From NCBI RefSeq assembly GCF_023168405.1, contig NZ_AP025285.1, forward strand, positions 372,001-436,000: 64,000 nucleotides of DNA. The letters are read 5' to 3'. The stretch comes from Leptogranulimonas caecicola (GTDB lineage: Bacteria > Actinomycetota > Coriobacteriia > Coriobacteriales > Atopobiaceae). This document shows positions 53,014-61,078 of this stretch, piece by piece. The notes under the pieces are model-generated. The model worked only from the letters and a program-made list of their open reading frames with translations, ran no database searches and was not told the origin of the DNA. How positions within the stretch are numbered: the stretch's first letter is position 1; the number at the start of each line of letters is the position of its first letter. A program made the translations under genes and the position numbers.

Positions 53014-54579
53014 TTAGTGGTCGTTCATGTTGAAGGCGTTCTTCATGCCCACCGTGCGCTGGTCGAGCACGGTACCCAAAAGGTCGCGGGTCTGGTGTTG
53101 GATCTTATCGGTAAGGGCTTGATTTGCTGTCTCGAGAAGCTGGTGAACCTGAGGATCGTCGGTGGAGTCCAGGTCCACCTTGCCTTCTTGGGCAAGTGCT
53201 TGCAGCTGGGCATCGGTCTCGCGAAGCGATTGGTAGCCTTGGGCCATGGTGTTCAGGCGATAGGCCTGGATGGACTCGTAGCTCTCAAAGAACTGGGGAT
53301 CTGCAAGGCCGGCGACTAGGCGGTTGTTCCAATAGAGGCTGTCGGTGGTCACCTGGGCCGGGGTGTCCAAGTAGGCAGGGGTCTTTTCTACGTTGGCATA
53401 GACGGCCACTGCGGTATTGAAGGGGCCAGAGGCGGGAGCGAACCAATGGATGCCCTGGAGGGCTTTGGGCGCCCGGGAGCGGATGCACAGGATGGAGCAC
53501 TCAGAAGTGCGGTCGATGCCCACATAGCGATACTGATGGCGGGTAGCTGGGGTTCCTTTGGTGCCATAAGGATCGTATTGGGTGCCGTCATAGGTGGTGG
53601 CCAAGAGGTCCTTGACGTCTGAGGCGGAGAGCTTCTTGTCGGGGCGCATCGCCCAGGGGATGTCCAGGCTCTCAGGCCCAAAGGCGGGATCGGTTCCGTG
53701 GAACCGCTGGTCAGAAGGGGTCAGGCGACTGCAGAGATACCATTTGCGAGGGGCGTTGTAGAGCTGGTCGAGCCAGGTGTAGGTAGAAAACGCGATGCGA
53801 GCGTCGAAAAAGCGGGGAAGCCCATCGACGGTCTCTTCAGAGGCCACTTCGGGCATGTCCATGAGCAGGTCGTTCTCGCGGATCCAAGTGGCCAGGTCTG
53901 CGCTGCACATGTAGTCTTTCTGGTCGCCTAGGGCGTCCGCCAGGTCAAAGGTGTCGATGCCTTGGCGGTTGGGCTGCACCACGTAGCAGTCGTCAGGCAC
54001 GCGGCGGGCGATCCAGTGATGGCCGCCAATGTTCTCCCAGTACCACACTTCGTCGGCATCGCCAAAGGCCACGCCGTTGGTCTCGTAGGTGCCGTACTTC
54101 TCTACCAGCATGCCTAAGCGCTGGACGCCCTCACGGGCGCTTTGGATGTAGGGAAGGGTGATGGTGGGCAGGTTCTCCTCGCCGATGCCCCCTGGGACCT
54201 CGGGACGATAGTCAGGATCGCCCGGGGTGCCCTGAGCGGGTTGATAGCACACCAGAGGATCTGCCCCCAGCACGCGGGCATTGGCCGAGATGGTCTCGGT
54301 GGCGCTCATGGAGACGTTGGCGGCGTTGATGCCGGTCTCTGCCCAGATGCCGTTGGACTTGTCTGCATTGGGGGTGCAGGTATAGCGCAGCGGGTTGTCT
54401 GGCAGCTCGATGGTGAGGTGGTTGGCTACTCCGGTATAGGTGCGGGGCTGGTCCTCAGGGTTCACTACGACGAGCTGTTTGGGATCGAAGGAAAAGTCCT
54501 CGCCGTCCTCGTTGCGGGCGACGATGGTCGATCCGTCGTTGGTGGCGTGTTTGCCAACGAGCAATGTGGTGCATGCCAT
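53014..54579 (-). CDS. C69-family dipeptidase
   Basis: This 521-residue peptidase begins MACTTLLVGKHATNDGSTIVARNEDGE, in which Cys3 becomes the N-terminal nucleophile after processing, as in the PepD/C69 family; these split dipeptides. Further family blocks are EVPGGIGEENLPTITLPYI and GDADEVWYWENIGGHHW. I choose the ATG at 54579 because AAAGGAG lies six bases upstream and because the nucleophile must be near the N-terminus; a start 24 codons earlier would bury it. It is followed upstream by the SDR gene, about 50 bp away. Confidence 0.94.
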   Translation of the reverse strand: MACTTLLVGKHATNDGSTIVARNEDGEDFSFDPKQLVVVNPEDQPRTYTGVANHLTIELPDNPLRYTCTPNADKSNGIWAETGINAANVSMSATETISANARVLGADPLVCYQPAQGTPGDPDYRPEVPGGIGEENLPTITLPYIQSAREGVQRLGMLVEKYGTYETNGVAFGDADEVWYWENIGGHHWIARRVPDDCYVVQPNRQGIDTFDLADALGDQKDYMCSADLATWIRENDLLMDMPEVASEETVDGLPRFFDARIAFSTYTWLDQLYNAPRKWYLCSRLTPSDQRFHGTDPAFGPESLDIPWAMRPDKKLSASDVKDLLATTYDGTQYDPYGTKGTPATRHQYRYVGIDRTSECSILCIRSRAPKALQGIHWFAPASGPFNTAVAVYANVEKTPAYLDTPAQVTTDSLYWNNRLVAGLADPQFFESYESIQAYRLNTMAQGYQSLRETDAQLQALAQEGKVDLDSTDDPQVHQLLETANQALTDKIQHQTRDLLGTVLDQRTVGMKNAFNMNDH

Positions 54580-54625
54580 GGAAAACTCCTTTGCTTTCCT
54601 GGATTGAAAACACTCGATATATTCC

Positions 54626-55258
54626 CTAAACGGCCGCCAAGGCATCGGCAATGGGAGTCTCGCCGTTTTTGACCCTGATCACCTGTCGATAGGTAGTGGG
54701 CATGGGAAGGGCGGCAGCCAAAGTGGATGCGATGTCAGGAATGGCAACGGGACCTTCGTGGTCAGGATTTATCACAATCTTGCCGGTGGGATCTTCCTCT
54801 CGAAGGAGGCCGGATTGGACGATGGTCCAATCCAAGTCGGTTTGGGTGAGCCAATGGTCTGCGAACATCTTGGCGATGTTGTAATCGGTGATGTCTGCTA
54901 TGCCCGGCTCCTGAGCCCATTTCTCTGGCTCTAGGGTAAACATGGAGCTAAGCATGATAAAGCGGTTGATGCTTTGCGCGTCGGCGGCTTTCATGAGTTT
55001 GACGGCGCCGAAGGCGTCCGTTTGCAAAAGGTCCTTCCCTCGGGAACCTGCCACAAAAAACACCGCATCGCAGCCCTCGAGCTTGGGCATCATGGCTACC
55101 ACATCGTCATGGAAGTCGAACTCGACGGGGATGACATTGTCCTGTGTAGCAGGGAGAGGGTGCCTGCTTGCTGCCACCACCTCGTGGCCTTCTTTTGCAA
55201 GGGTCTCTGTGAGCTTTTGGCCTACGCGTCCAGTTGCGCCGCCAACGAATACTTTCAT
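54626..55258 (-). CDS. SDR-family NAD(P)-binding protein
   Basis: This 210-residue protein has a Rossmann start KVFVGGATGRVGQKLTETLA and belongs to the atypical SDR group with NmrA/YhfK-like members. VFFVAGSRGKDLLQTDAFG and RFIMLSSMFTLEP fit. It could be an NAD(P)H-sensing or reductase protein. AAAGGCGG precedes the ATG. It lies 46 bp upstream of the dipeptidase gene, so they may share a transcript. Confidence 0.88.
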   Translation of the reverse strand: MKVFVGGATGRVGQKLTETLAKEGHEVVAASRHPLPATQDNVIPVEFDFHDDVVAMMPKLEGCDAVFFVAGSRGKDLLQTDAFGAVKLMKAADAQSINRFIMLSSMFTLEPEKWAQEPGIADITDYNIAKMFADHWLTQTDLDWTIVQSGLLREEDPTGKIVINPDHEGPVAIPDIASTLAAALPMPTTYRQVIRVKNGETPIADALAAV

Positions 55259-55452
55259 GAATGCCGCCTTTCCAAGCCTTTACGGAGCGGCTTGTACCCT
55301 CAGGCCCCAAGAGAAAGGGCGATAGGTAAAAAGCCTACAAGTAATAGGGGAGTCTGAAGAAGAAGCCAAGTCGGTCCCTCTTGGGGAGCTGGTTTTGAGA
55401 AAATGAAACTGTCTGTAAGATAAAAATCAGCCATCGCCCACAGGGAAATGCC

Positions 55453-55935
55453 ATGGACTATACCGTGCGAGAAATAGCCGCGAAGGACAACGCCGCCGTA
55501 GAGGAGATCATCCGTTACTGCCTCAAGGAGTATGGCGGAGATCATGAGGGCACTGCCTGGGAAGACCCGGGGCTTGGAAGCTTCTCTGAGGTCTACGCTC
55601 CCGATAACTGCTGTTACTGGGTGGCAGAAGACGCAACTGGAAAGGTAGTGGGCGGCGTAGGGGTTGGCCCGCTGCCGGGCGTGCCAGGGGTCTGTGAGCT
55701 TCAAAAAATGTACTGTTATCCAGAAGCGCGAGGTACAGGCGCGGCACACAGGCTGATGGATGTAGCCCTTACCTTCGCTGCCGAGAATTACGACTCCTGC
55801 TACCTGGAAACCTTTGGAAACATGGTGCCTGCGCAGCGGTTTTATGAGAAGCGAGGTTTCCATAGGATCGAAGGGCCGTTGGGTCAAACGGGCCATTACG
55901 CCTGCGACGTGCTCTATCTCAAAGAGCTGCGTTAA
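55453..55935 (+). CDS. GNAT-family N-acetyltransferase
   Basis: This 160-residue protein shows the GNAT pattern: TVREIAAKDNAAVEEIIRYC, VGGVGVGPLPG, ELQKMYCYPEARGTGAAHRLMD (acetyl-CoA loop) and RFYEKRGFHRIEGPLGQTGHYACD. The final segment is like MarR-linked GNATs of the GLQTGHY type. Substrate unknown. A small frame starts immediately after its stop codon. Confidence 0.9.
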   Translation: MDYTVREIAAKDNAAVEEIIRYCLKEYGGDHEGTAWEDPGLGSFSEVYAPDNCCYWVAEDATGKVVGGVGVGPLPGVPGVCELQKMYCYPEARGTGAAHRLMDVALTFAAENYDSCYLETFGNMVPAQRFYEKRGFHRIEGPLGQTGHYACDVLYLKELR

Positions 55936-56103
55936 ATGCGAGGCCAAGGGCAACCAAAGGTCTTTGGGTGGCTCTCGAACGATGGCACTCGTCCTGTGAT
56001 CTTCAAGATCGAGCGCATAGACATTCCAGAAAACGATAAAGAAGCAGCCTGGCTTAGCTCCCAAGACTTTTCCAATAGCGCCAGCGATGCCTATACGGGA
56101 TAA
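55936..56103 (+). CDS. Small uncharacterised frame directly after the GNAT gene
   Basis: The ATG follows the GNAT stop with no base between. The 55-residue product (VFGWLSNDGTRPVIFKIERI...) has protein-like composition but no known motif. It might be a small gene, or the tail of a gene lost by deletion. No own ribosome site, so coupling to the GNAT gene would be needed. Confidence 0.4.
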   Translation: MRGQGQPKVFGWLSNDGTRPVIFKIERIDIPENDKEAAWLSSQDFSNSASDAYTG

Positions 56104-56132
56104 GTCGCCAAGCCTTGGAGATGATTAAATTA

Positions 56133-56837
56133 CTACCCAAAGTCGCTGTACAGGAAGCACCCCGGCTGATGGCCGTTGATGAGTCCGGCTGACTGCATGA
56201 AGGCATAGACGGTAGTGGGGCCCACAAAACTCATGCCGCGAGCTTTGAGATCCTTGGCCAGGGCTGCCGATAAGGGCGATGAGGTGTGGCCAGTCTCATG
56301 CATCGGCTCGAAATCTACCCAACTCCAGAAGTAGCGATCCAGCGAACCAATCTCTTGCTGAATCGCTTTTGCCACCTGGGCATTCTTTACCACGGCACGA
56401 ATCTTAGGCTTGCTGCGGATGATGGATGGGTCGCAAGCGAGAAGATCGATTTTCTCGGCATCGAAAACGCTTACTTGATCGATGTCAAAATCGCAGAAGG
56501 CTTGGCGAAACGCTTCTCGTTTGTTGAGGATGCATTCCCAAGAAAGGCCGGCTTGGAAGCAACTGAGGGCAAAAAGCTCGAAGAGGCGCCGGTCGTCGTG
56601 ACAGGGTACACCCCACTCATGATCGTGGTAGTCCAGATAGGAAGGGTTTTGGGGGTTGGCCCAGGAACAGCGGGGCGTGTTGTCGGGCCAGAGGGCTGCG
56701 TAGTGTGCGCCCCGGGTTTGGCAGCGCTGGCAGCGTGGACTATGTGGGTTGAAAGTGCAAAAACCCGAGCATCCGGGAGCCTGAGGGGCAGGCAGTGGAT
56801 ACTCGGGTTGTAGTGTGCGCGGGCGAGCTTTGGTCAA
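56133..56837 (-). CDS. tag: DNA-3-methyladenine glycosylase I
   Basis: This 234-residue enzyme removes 3-methyladenine from alkylated DNA. Signature parts are CSWANPQNPSYLDYHDHEWGVP, SCFQAGLSWECILNKREAFRQAF, and the zinc ligands in the C-terminal NGHQPGCF. It carries an N-terminal extension of about 50 residues with four Cys (CSGFC, CQRCQ) not present in E. coli Tag. This could be a small metal site or an incorrect upstream start. Confidence 0.94.
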   Translation of the reverse strand: MTKARPRTLQPEYPLPAPQAPGCSGFCTFNPHSPRCQRCQTRGAHYAALWPDNTPRCSWANPQNPSYLDYHDHEWGVPCHDDRRLFELFALSCFQAGLSWECILNKREAFRQAFCDFDIDQVSVFDAEKIDLLACDPSIIRSKPKIRAVVKNAQVAKAIQQEIGSLDRYFWSWVDFEPMHETGHTSSPLSAALAKDLKARGMSFVGPTTVYAFMQSAGLINGHQPGCFLYSDFG

Positions 56838-56856
56838 AGAGCGCTCCTAGGTACTG

Positions 56857-57003
56857 TTATTGGCGGTGATGTCTCCAAGCCAAATCTACGATACCGAAGG
56901 TCACGAGCATGGCAAGGGCGAAGAATACAGGCCAGAGGCCATCGTCGTCGCCCAGCTTGGGCGCCTCCTGCTTGGGAGCGGCTTGTTTTACCTGTGAAGT
57001 CTT
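56857..57003 (-). pseudogene. C-terminal remnant of a sortase-anchored surface protein
   Basis: The minus-strand frame ends with APKLGDDDGLWPVFFALAML, a hydrophobic stretch and the basic tail WRHHRQ before a TAA. This is a cell-wall sorting signal in layout, with PKLGD in place of LPxTG. A TAG lies just upstream, so only about 48 codons remain. Confidence 0.7.
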
Positions 57004-57190
57004 CTACGTAAAGAACGAGACCAGCTGAAATACTGATGAAATTCGAAATGTGAAAGGGCTCGCAGCGTAGGCCCATAGCTGCGCATTTATAGGGGATAAG
57101 CCCTTGTTACTTGACCCTACGTCGGTTTTAGGGCGTGTACTATTAAGGGAGACGAGATCCCATGCCAAAGGCGTGGGAAGAGGAGAGGAT

Positions 57191-57568
57191 ATGCTTGTGA
57201 GCCCAACATCTTTTGTAGCAGGGATTTTGGGCCCCGTCGCCAGTTTTGCGCTTTCTGGTGTGCCGGGGGCGGTCATGCTTTCCTTTATGATGGTCGAGCT
57301 GGCGGGCTATGGATTGGCTGCCGGCTTTGCGCGTTCTTGGAACACCTCGCTTATCGTGAAGCTCTTGGCTGCCCAGCTAGCGGGCAGGTTCCTCAGGGCC
57401 GCAGCTCTTGCGGCTGCTGGCGTGGTAACAACAGGCGTGCCCCCGGTGGTCTCCGTGCTCTCTGCCACAGGGGCGGGCCTGCCTGGCCTTTGCCTCCAGT
57501 GGCTGTTGATTCCTGCAATCCTGCTTGCGGTAAAGGCGCAGTCTGTCCGCGGAGCCGCCCGTGACTAG
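57191..57568 (+). CDS. Short ECF-transporter S-component-like membrane protein
   Basis: This 125-residue protein has four hydrophobic segments and the motif GPVASFALSGVPGAVMLSFMMVELAGYGLAAGF, which resembles the middle of S components of ECF vitamin transporters. Typical S components are 170-200 residues, so the N-terminal part seems to be missing. AGGAGAGG lies just before the ATG at 57191. It overlaps the next gene by eight bases. Whether it is a working short protein or a truncated one is unclear. Confidence 0.6.
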   Translation: MLVSPTSFVAGILGPVASFALSGVPGAVMLSFMMVELAGYGLAAGFARSWNTSLIVKLLAAQLAGRFLRAAALAAAGVVTTGVPPVVSVLSATGAGLPGLCLQWLLIPAILLAVKAQSVRGAARD

Positions 57569-57998
57569 CGACACTGCCCATGCCAAGGAGCTTTTGGAAA
57601 CCCACGATCTCACTCTGGCTCTTTGCTGCGGCGAGACGATTGCGACGAGCCATGAGCGGGGAGTGGCCCCGCTGCTGGCTCTGCTTGAGGGCGATGTGTC
57701 CTGGGAAGGTGCCAGTGCTGCCGATAAGGTCGTAGGCGCCGGCGCTGCATTTCTCTACTGCCTGCTAGGGGTGCGCGAGGTGTGGGCTCCCATCATGAGC
57801 CGCCGCGCCGTCGAAGTGCTGAGGCGGGGCTCCATCAATCCCATTGCCGAGCAGGAGGTCGACGCCATCGTGAATCGTGCAGGCGATGGACCATGCCCTA
57901 TAGAATCGGCCGTGACAGACATCGATGACCCTCAAGAAGCTCTGGTGGCTGTTCGTCAAAAGTTGGCAGACTTGCGGCGGAGCACAAGGACTCAATAG
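57561..57998 (+). CDS. DUF1893 protein
   Basis: This 145-residue protein fits DUF1893: LTLALCCGETIATSHERGVAPLLALLEG, ASAADKVVGAGAAFLYCLLGV and the NPIAEQEVDAIVNRAGDG end. A deaminase-like fold has been suggested for the family; activity is not established to my knowledge. It overlaps the S-component-like gene, so the two are co-expressed. Confidence 0.85.
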   Translation: MTSDTAHAKELLETHDLTLALCCGETIATSHERGVAPLLALLEGDVSWEGASAADKVVGAGAAFLYCLLGVREVWAPIMSRRAVEVLRRGSINPIAEQEVDAIVNRAGDGPCPIESAVTDIDDPQEALVAVRQKLADLRRSTRTQ

Positions 57999-58198
57999 TG
58001 CTTGAGCTAGTTAATAAATGCATTAATGGGGGAATGATAGAGATCCCATTGATACATCTATGCCAAGAGTATGCAATGCGCCAAGAGCTCACATTGCGTC
58101 GAAAGCGTACATTGCGTCGAAGATGTACACTGCAGCGAAAACTTCCGCTGCGTCGAAGACGTACACTGCAAGTTTATTAGTCGTGCACTCTGAAAAAG

Positions 58199-58236
58199 TA
58201 CTACTTAAGCTACATTAATATGTAGCTTAAGTAGTA
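58199..58236. terminator. 17-bp perfect inverted repeat
   Basis: TACTACTTAAGCTACAT and ATGTAGCTTAAGTAGTA are separated by four bases. It lies in the gap between convergent genes and could terminate both. Confidence 0.6.
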
Positions 58237-58259
58237 AATAGAAATTTTACTAAAATAAA

Positions 58260-58299
58260 ATGCTGCTATCGCTTCATTAGAATGTAGCGATAGCAGCAT
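58260..58299. terminator. 40-base hairpin with one mismatch
   Basis: ATGCTGCTATCGCT pairs with AGCGATAGCAGCAT; the stem continues past one T-T mismatch with CATT/AATG around a two-base loop. ATTTT follows, which fits a terminator on the plus strand. Confidence 0.7.
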
Positions 58300-58472
58300 A
58301 TTTTCCGAGGGATACATGACCTCATGTGCTCCGTAGCTTCGTCATGTGCTTTATAACATCATGTGTTTCGTAGCTACGCACAATGGCTCGCCTCATACAG
58401 CAGCTCACCTCGTACAGCAGCTCGCAACGATAACCTCGTACAGCTGCTTCGTAGCGCGTCGTATTCTCTCTC

Positions 58473-59897
58473 CTAGTGGTCTACCGACATAGCGGCGTTA
58501 AGGCTGTCGTAGGAAGGATCGGGATGCATGGTGGTGGGAGTGCAACCTACGTATTTACCGCTTTCATCAAAGTAGGCGATGAGGCTAATGGCTCCGTCTT
58601 CATTAAGAGGGGGATTGCCCTTAAATCCCTGGAGGTACCAGTAGCCATCGCTCAGGTACATGGCGTCAAACTCTGTGAGATCGGCCAGCTTGTCAATGCC
58701 GCTCATAGACAGGTCAAAGACCACGTCGCCGGAGGCGTTGATGAGGCAGGCATAGCCGTCGTCGTCAGAGTCAGCATTGCTATAGGTGCCTTCAAGGACA
58801 TCCTTGGATTTGGCGCTCACGTAGACGAGGCCGTTGTAGGAAGGCCTGGCATTCATTAAACCGCAGCTAGGCTCCACTGCCCAGCTGCTGGTAGCCAGGT
58901 TGTAGATGCCTTTTACTGTGCGGGAGCTGCCTCCATGGGGGTTTTGTTCTTGGCCCTCAAGCAACAGCAGGTTGTCTCCAAGCACTGCGTCGATGGCACG
59001 GAAGCCGTAGGCGATCTTATCGTCAGAGAGGGTAGTGACATCGAGCGCCAGCGAGCCGTCATAGTTAAAGATCTGCCCCACCTTGTGGCCCAGGCCGGCG
59101 TAGTGTCCCTCGCCGCAAAGGCGTATATCACCGTCGGTATCCACGGTCGCAAGGGTTTTGCCCGAGGTGTCCACGATGGTCTTATTGCCGTAAACGAAGT
59201 GGGCGCCGTTGTAGAAGCGCAGGTCTGTGTCGCTGTCGCTAGATTGAATGGTGCACGCAGGCAGGTCGCCCACAGAGAACAGTTCCTTGCCGTCGCGGTC
59301 GATGACCACATTGACGGAGTGTCGCTGCTCTTGCTCGTCGAGCACAGTGAGGGGAAGGATGAAGCAGTCATTGGTGAAGGCCAGGGTGCTGGAGCCACCA
59401 CGGGTATTGAGCTCATAGGCCGTGCCGTACTTGGAAAGCGCGTCATCTAAGCTGGCAACGGTCTTGCCTTCGCCGTCGATCACCGAGAAGCTGGACTTCT
59501 TGTCGTAGGCGGTATCCCACTCCTTGTCGTACTCAGAGCTGGTGGTAAGCACCACATAGCGATCTTGGGTGGCGAGGCCAATGAGTTGTGTCTCGCCTTC
59601 GCTTTCGTTCTGGCCGGGGTCAATCATGTTGGCGACAGGGTTTTCCATAGGCTTGCCGGTGACGTCCACCAACTCGTGGCCGGAGTCCGTAAAGGTGCAG
59701 TTGGGGATAGCGAGCTTGGCCTCCTGAGGCTCGGCTTCCTCCTTTGGCGCCTCCTGGGTGGCTGCTGAAGCCTCAGGCGCCGGCTCTGGCTGTTGAGGCT
59801 GACCGCAGCCCGCCAGCGTGAGCGCCAGGGCGCCGCAGGCAACGGTAGTGCCAATGACCTTGGGATTAAGGGCGATGCCCCGATGCAAAGCAGTCAT
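58473..59897 (-). CDS. Large secreted lipoprotein, unknown
   Basis: This 474-residue protein has a signal peptide with lipobox (LTLAGC, Cys about residue 31), a Pro/Glu/Ala linker (about 32-60) and a soluble part with several strand-like repeats rich in Asp, Gly and Tyr (for example FSVIDGEGKTVASLDDAL and DTSGKTLATVDTDGDI). The pattern of short DGEGK-type turns resembles WG-repeat or propeller-like surface proteins, without a firm family match. It would sit on the outer membrane face. GGAGTG precedes the ATG. Confidence 0.75.
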   Translation of the reverse strand: MTALHRGIALNPKVIGTTVACGALALTLAGCGQPQQPEPAPEASAATQEAPKEEAEPQEAKLAIPNCTFTDSGHELVDVTGKPMENPVANMIDPGQNESEGETQLIGLATQDRYVVLTTSSEYDKEWDTAYDKKSSFSVIDGEGKTVASLDDALSKYGTAYELNTRGGSSTLAFTNDCFILPLTVLDEQEQRHSVNVVIDRDGKELFSVGDLPACTIQSSDSDTDLRFYNGAHFVYGNKTIVDTSGKTLATVDTDGDIRLCGEGHYAGLGHKVGQIFNYDGSLALDVTTLSDDKIAYGFRAIDAVLGDNLLLLEGQEQNPHGGSSRTVKGIYNLATSSWAVEPSCGLMNARPSYNGLVYVSAKSKDVLEGTYSNADSDDDGYACLINASGDVVFDLSMSGIDKLADLTEFDAMYLSDGYWYLQGFKGNPPLNEDGAISLIAYFDESGKYVGCTPTTMHPDPSYDSLNAAMSVDH

Positions 59898-60020
59898 ATC
59901 ACTCCATTCCTTACAAGTTCCTGATAAGAAGGTATCACAGGAACTTTTAAGGAAGTGCTAGGACCATCGATGAGTGCACTATAGAAACCGTCAGTTCTCC
60001 CAGGCATTCGTTTTCTTCTA

Positions 60021-60968
60021 TTACTTGATAAGACGGCGTCCCTTGAGAATTGCTATAGCCAGCGCCGAGATAGCCAAGGAAATGAGGAGTGCAGGTACCC
60101 AAGAGTCCACAAAAGGGAGTCGCGCCACGTTCATGCCATAAAAACCAAATACTGCTGCAGGTATTGAGAGAATCAGGGTGAGCACGGTAAGCGTCTGCAT
60201 CGTCTTGTTGAGGTTATTGGACATCACATTTGAGAAGGTGTCGCTTACGCCATTTAAAACCCTGGTGCAGATGTCGCACATGGCCACTGCCTGGTGCACC
60301 TCGATGAGCAGATCGTCTAACAGACCGCTTTCGCTGTGGAGGGGAATCACGCGGCCAGTGCCAATGAGTTTCACTGTGGCTTCCAGCTCTTGAAGAGACA
60401 TGGAAAAATGAATCAATGACTTTTCTGCGCCCAGCATGGAGATGAGTACGTCGTTGTCCATGGTGTGTCGTAAGACATCTTCGTTCTTGCGAATCTGGCT
60501 GCTGATGGAACGAAGGTCTGCGAGGTAGCGGTTGGTTACTGTGAGGAGCATTCGGAGGAGAAGATCAGCTGGCAAATGTGTTCTGGCATCCGTGATGGCT
60601 GTATGTCTGAAGCTAGCAACCGTATCGTCAGCGGTGAGCGAGAACGTGACAAAGCACCCCTTGTCAGGCAAAAAGATGAATGCGAGCGGATGGGTGCTGT
60701 ATTGGCTGCGGGTGAGCTCAGATGAGTCGCTCTCTTTGAAAGGGCAGTCCACCACCACGAGGACTTGCCCTGTAGCGTCGTCATAATCTATGTGAGAGGC
60801 CTCTTTGTCATCGCAGGCTTTCTTGATGAACTCATCTGCGATGCCCAGATCAAGAATAAGGAAAGCCAAGTCACAGACCCTTGGCTCTTGAACTTCAATC
60901 CAGCAATCTGGCGCAAGGCCAGAGACTTTTTCAATACGCCCCTCGTTTGGTTTATAGAAAGATATCAT
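60021..60968 (-). CDS. corA: CorA-family magnesium/divalent cation channel
   Basis: This 315-residue protein has the CorA layout: a soluble N-terminal funnel domain, a long stalk helix (EATVKLIGTGRVIPL region) and two C-terminal membrane helices with the GMN filter in FGFYGMNVARLP. It would import Mg2+, Co2+ or related ions. The ATG at 60968 begins MISFYKPNEGRIEKV; the frame is open 43 codons further back but this covers a terminator hairpin. The ribosome site is weak. Confidence 0.9.
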   Translation of the reverse strand: MISFYKPNEGRIEKVSGLAPDCWIEVQEPRVCDLAFLILDLGIADEFIKKACDDKEASHIDYDDATGQVLVVVDCPFKESDSSELTRSQYSTHPLAFIFLPDKGCFVTFSLTADDTVASFRHTAITDARTHLPADLLLRMLLTVTNRYLADLRSISSQIRKNEDVLRHTMDNDVLISMLGAEKSLIHFSMSLQELEATVKLIGTGRVIPLHSESGLLDDLLIEVHQAVAMCDICTRVLNGVSDTFSNVMSNNLNKTMQTLTVLTLILSIPAAVFGFYGMNVARLPFVDSWVPALLISLAISALAIAILKGRRLIK

Positions 60969-61005
60969 GGGCGCCCCGCCAGCGATGATTCTTAAAGACG
61001 GTAAC

Positions 61006-61053
61006 CTCCTACCCGGCATTCCAAAGCTGCATGCATGGAATGCCGGATAGGAG
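61006..61053. terminator. Hairpin between oleate hydratase and corA
   Basis: CTCCTACCCGGCATTCCA and TGGAATGCCGGATAGGAG pair with one mismatch over a 12-base loop. It lies past the oleate hydratase stop on the minus strand and before corA. Confidence 0.75.
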
Positions 61054-61078
61054 AGGCGACTCAGATCAACAAAGAGGA

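Larger units (their letters stand above)
57999..58472. repeat. Gene-free region with degenerate short repeats
   Basis: Two sets are visible. At about 58093-58170, units of 18-20 bp around TGCGTCGAAGACGTACAC recur four times with drift. At 58391-58450, CCTC(A/G)TACAGC(A/T)GCT recurs three times. Between them lie two strong inverted repeats. No gene or known RNA recognised. Confidence 0.65.

Noticed and set aside
55300-56064. 254-codon minus-strand frame covering the GNAT gene
   Set aside because: Shadow of the GNAT coding sequence, which has all family motifs; no ribosome site for the minus frame.
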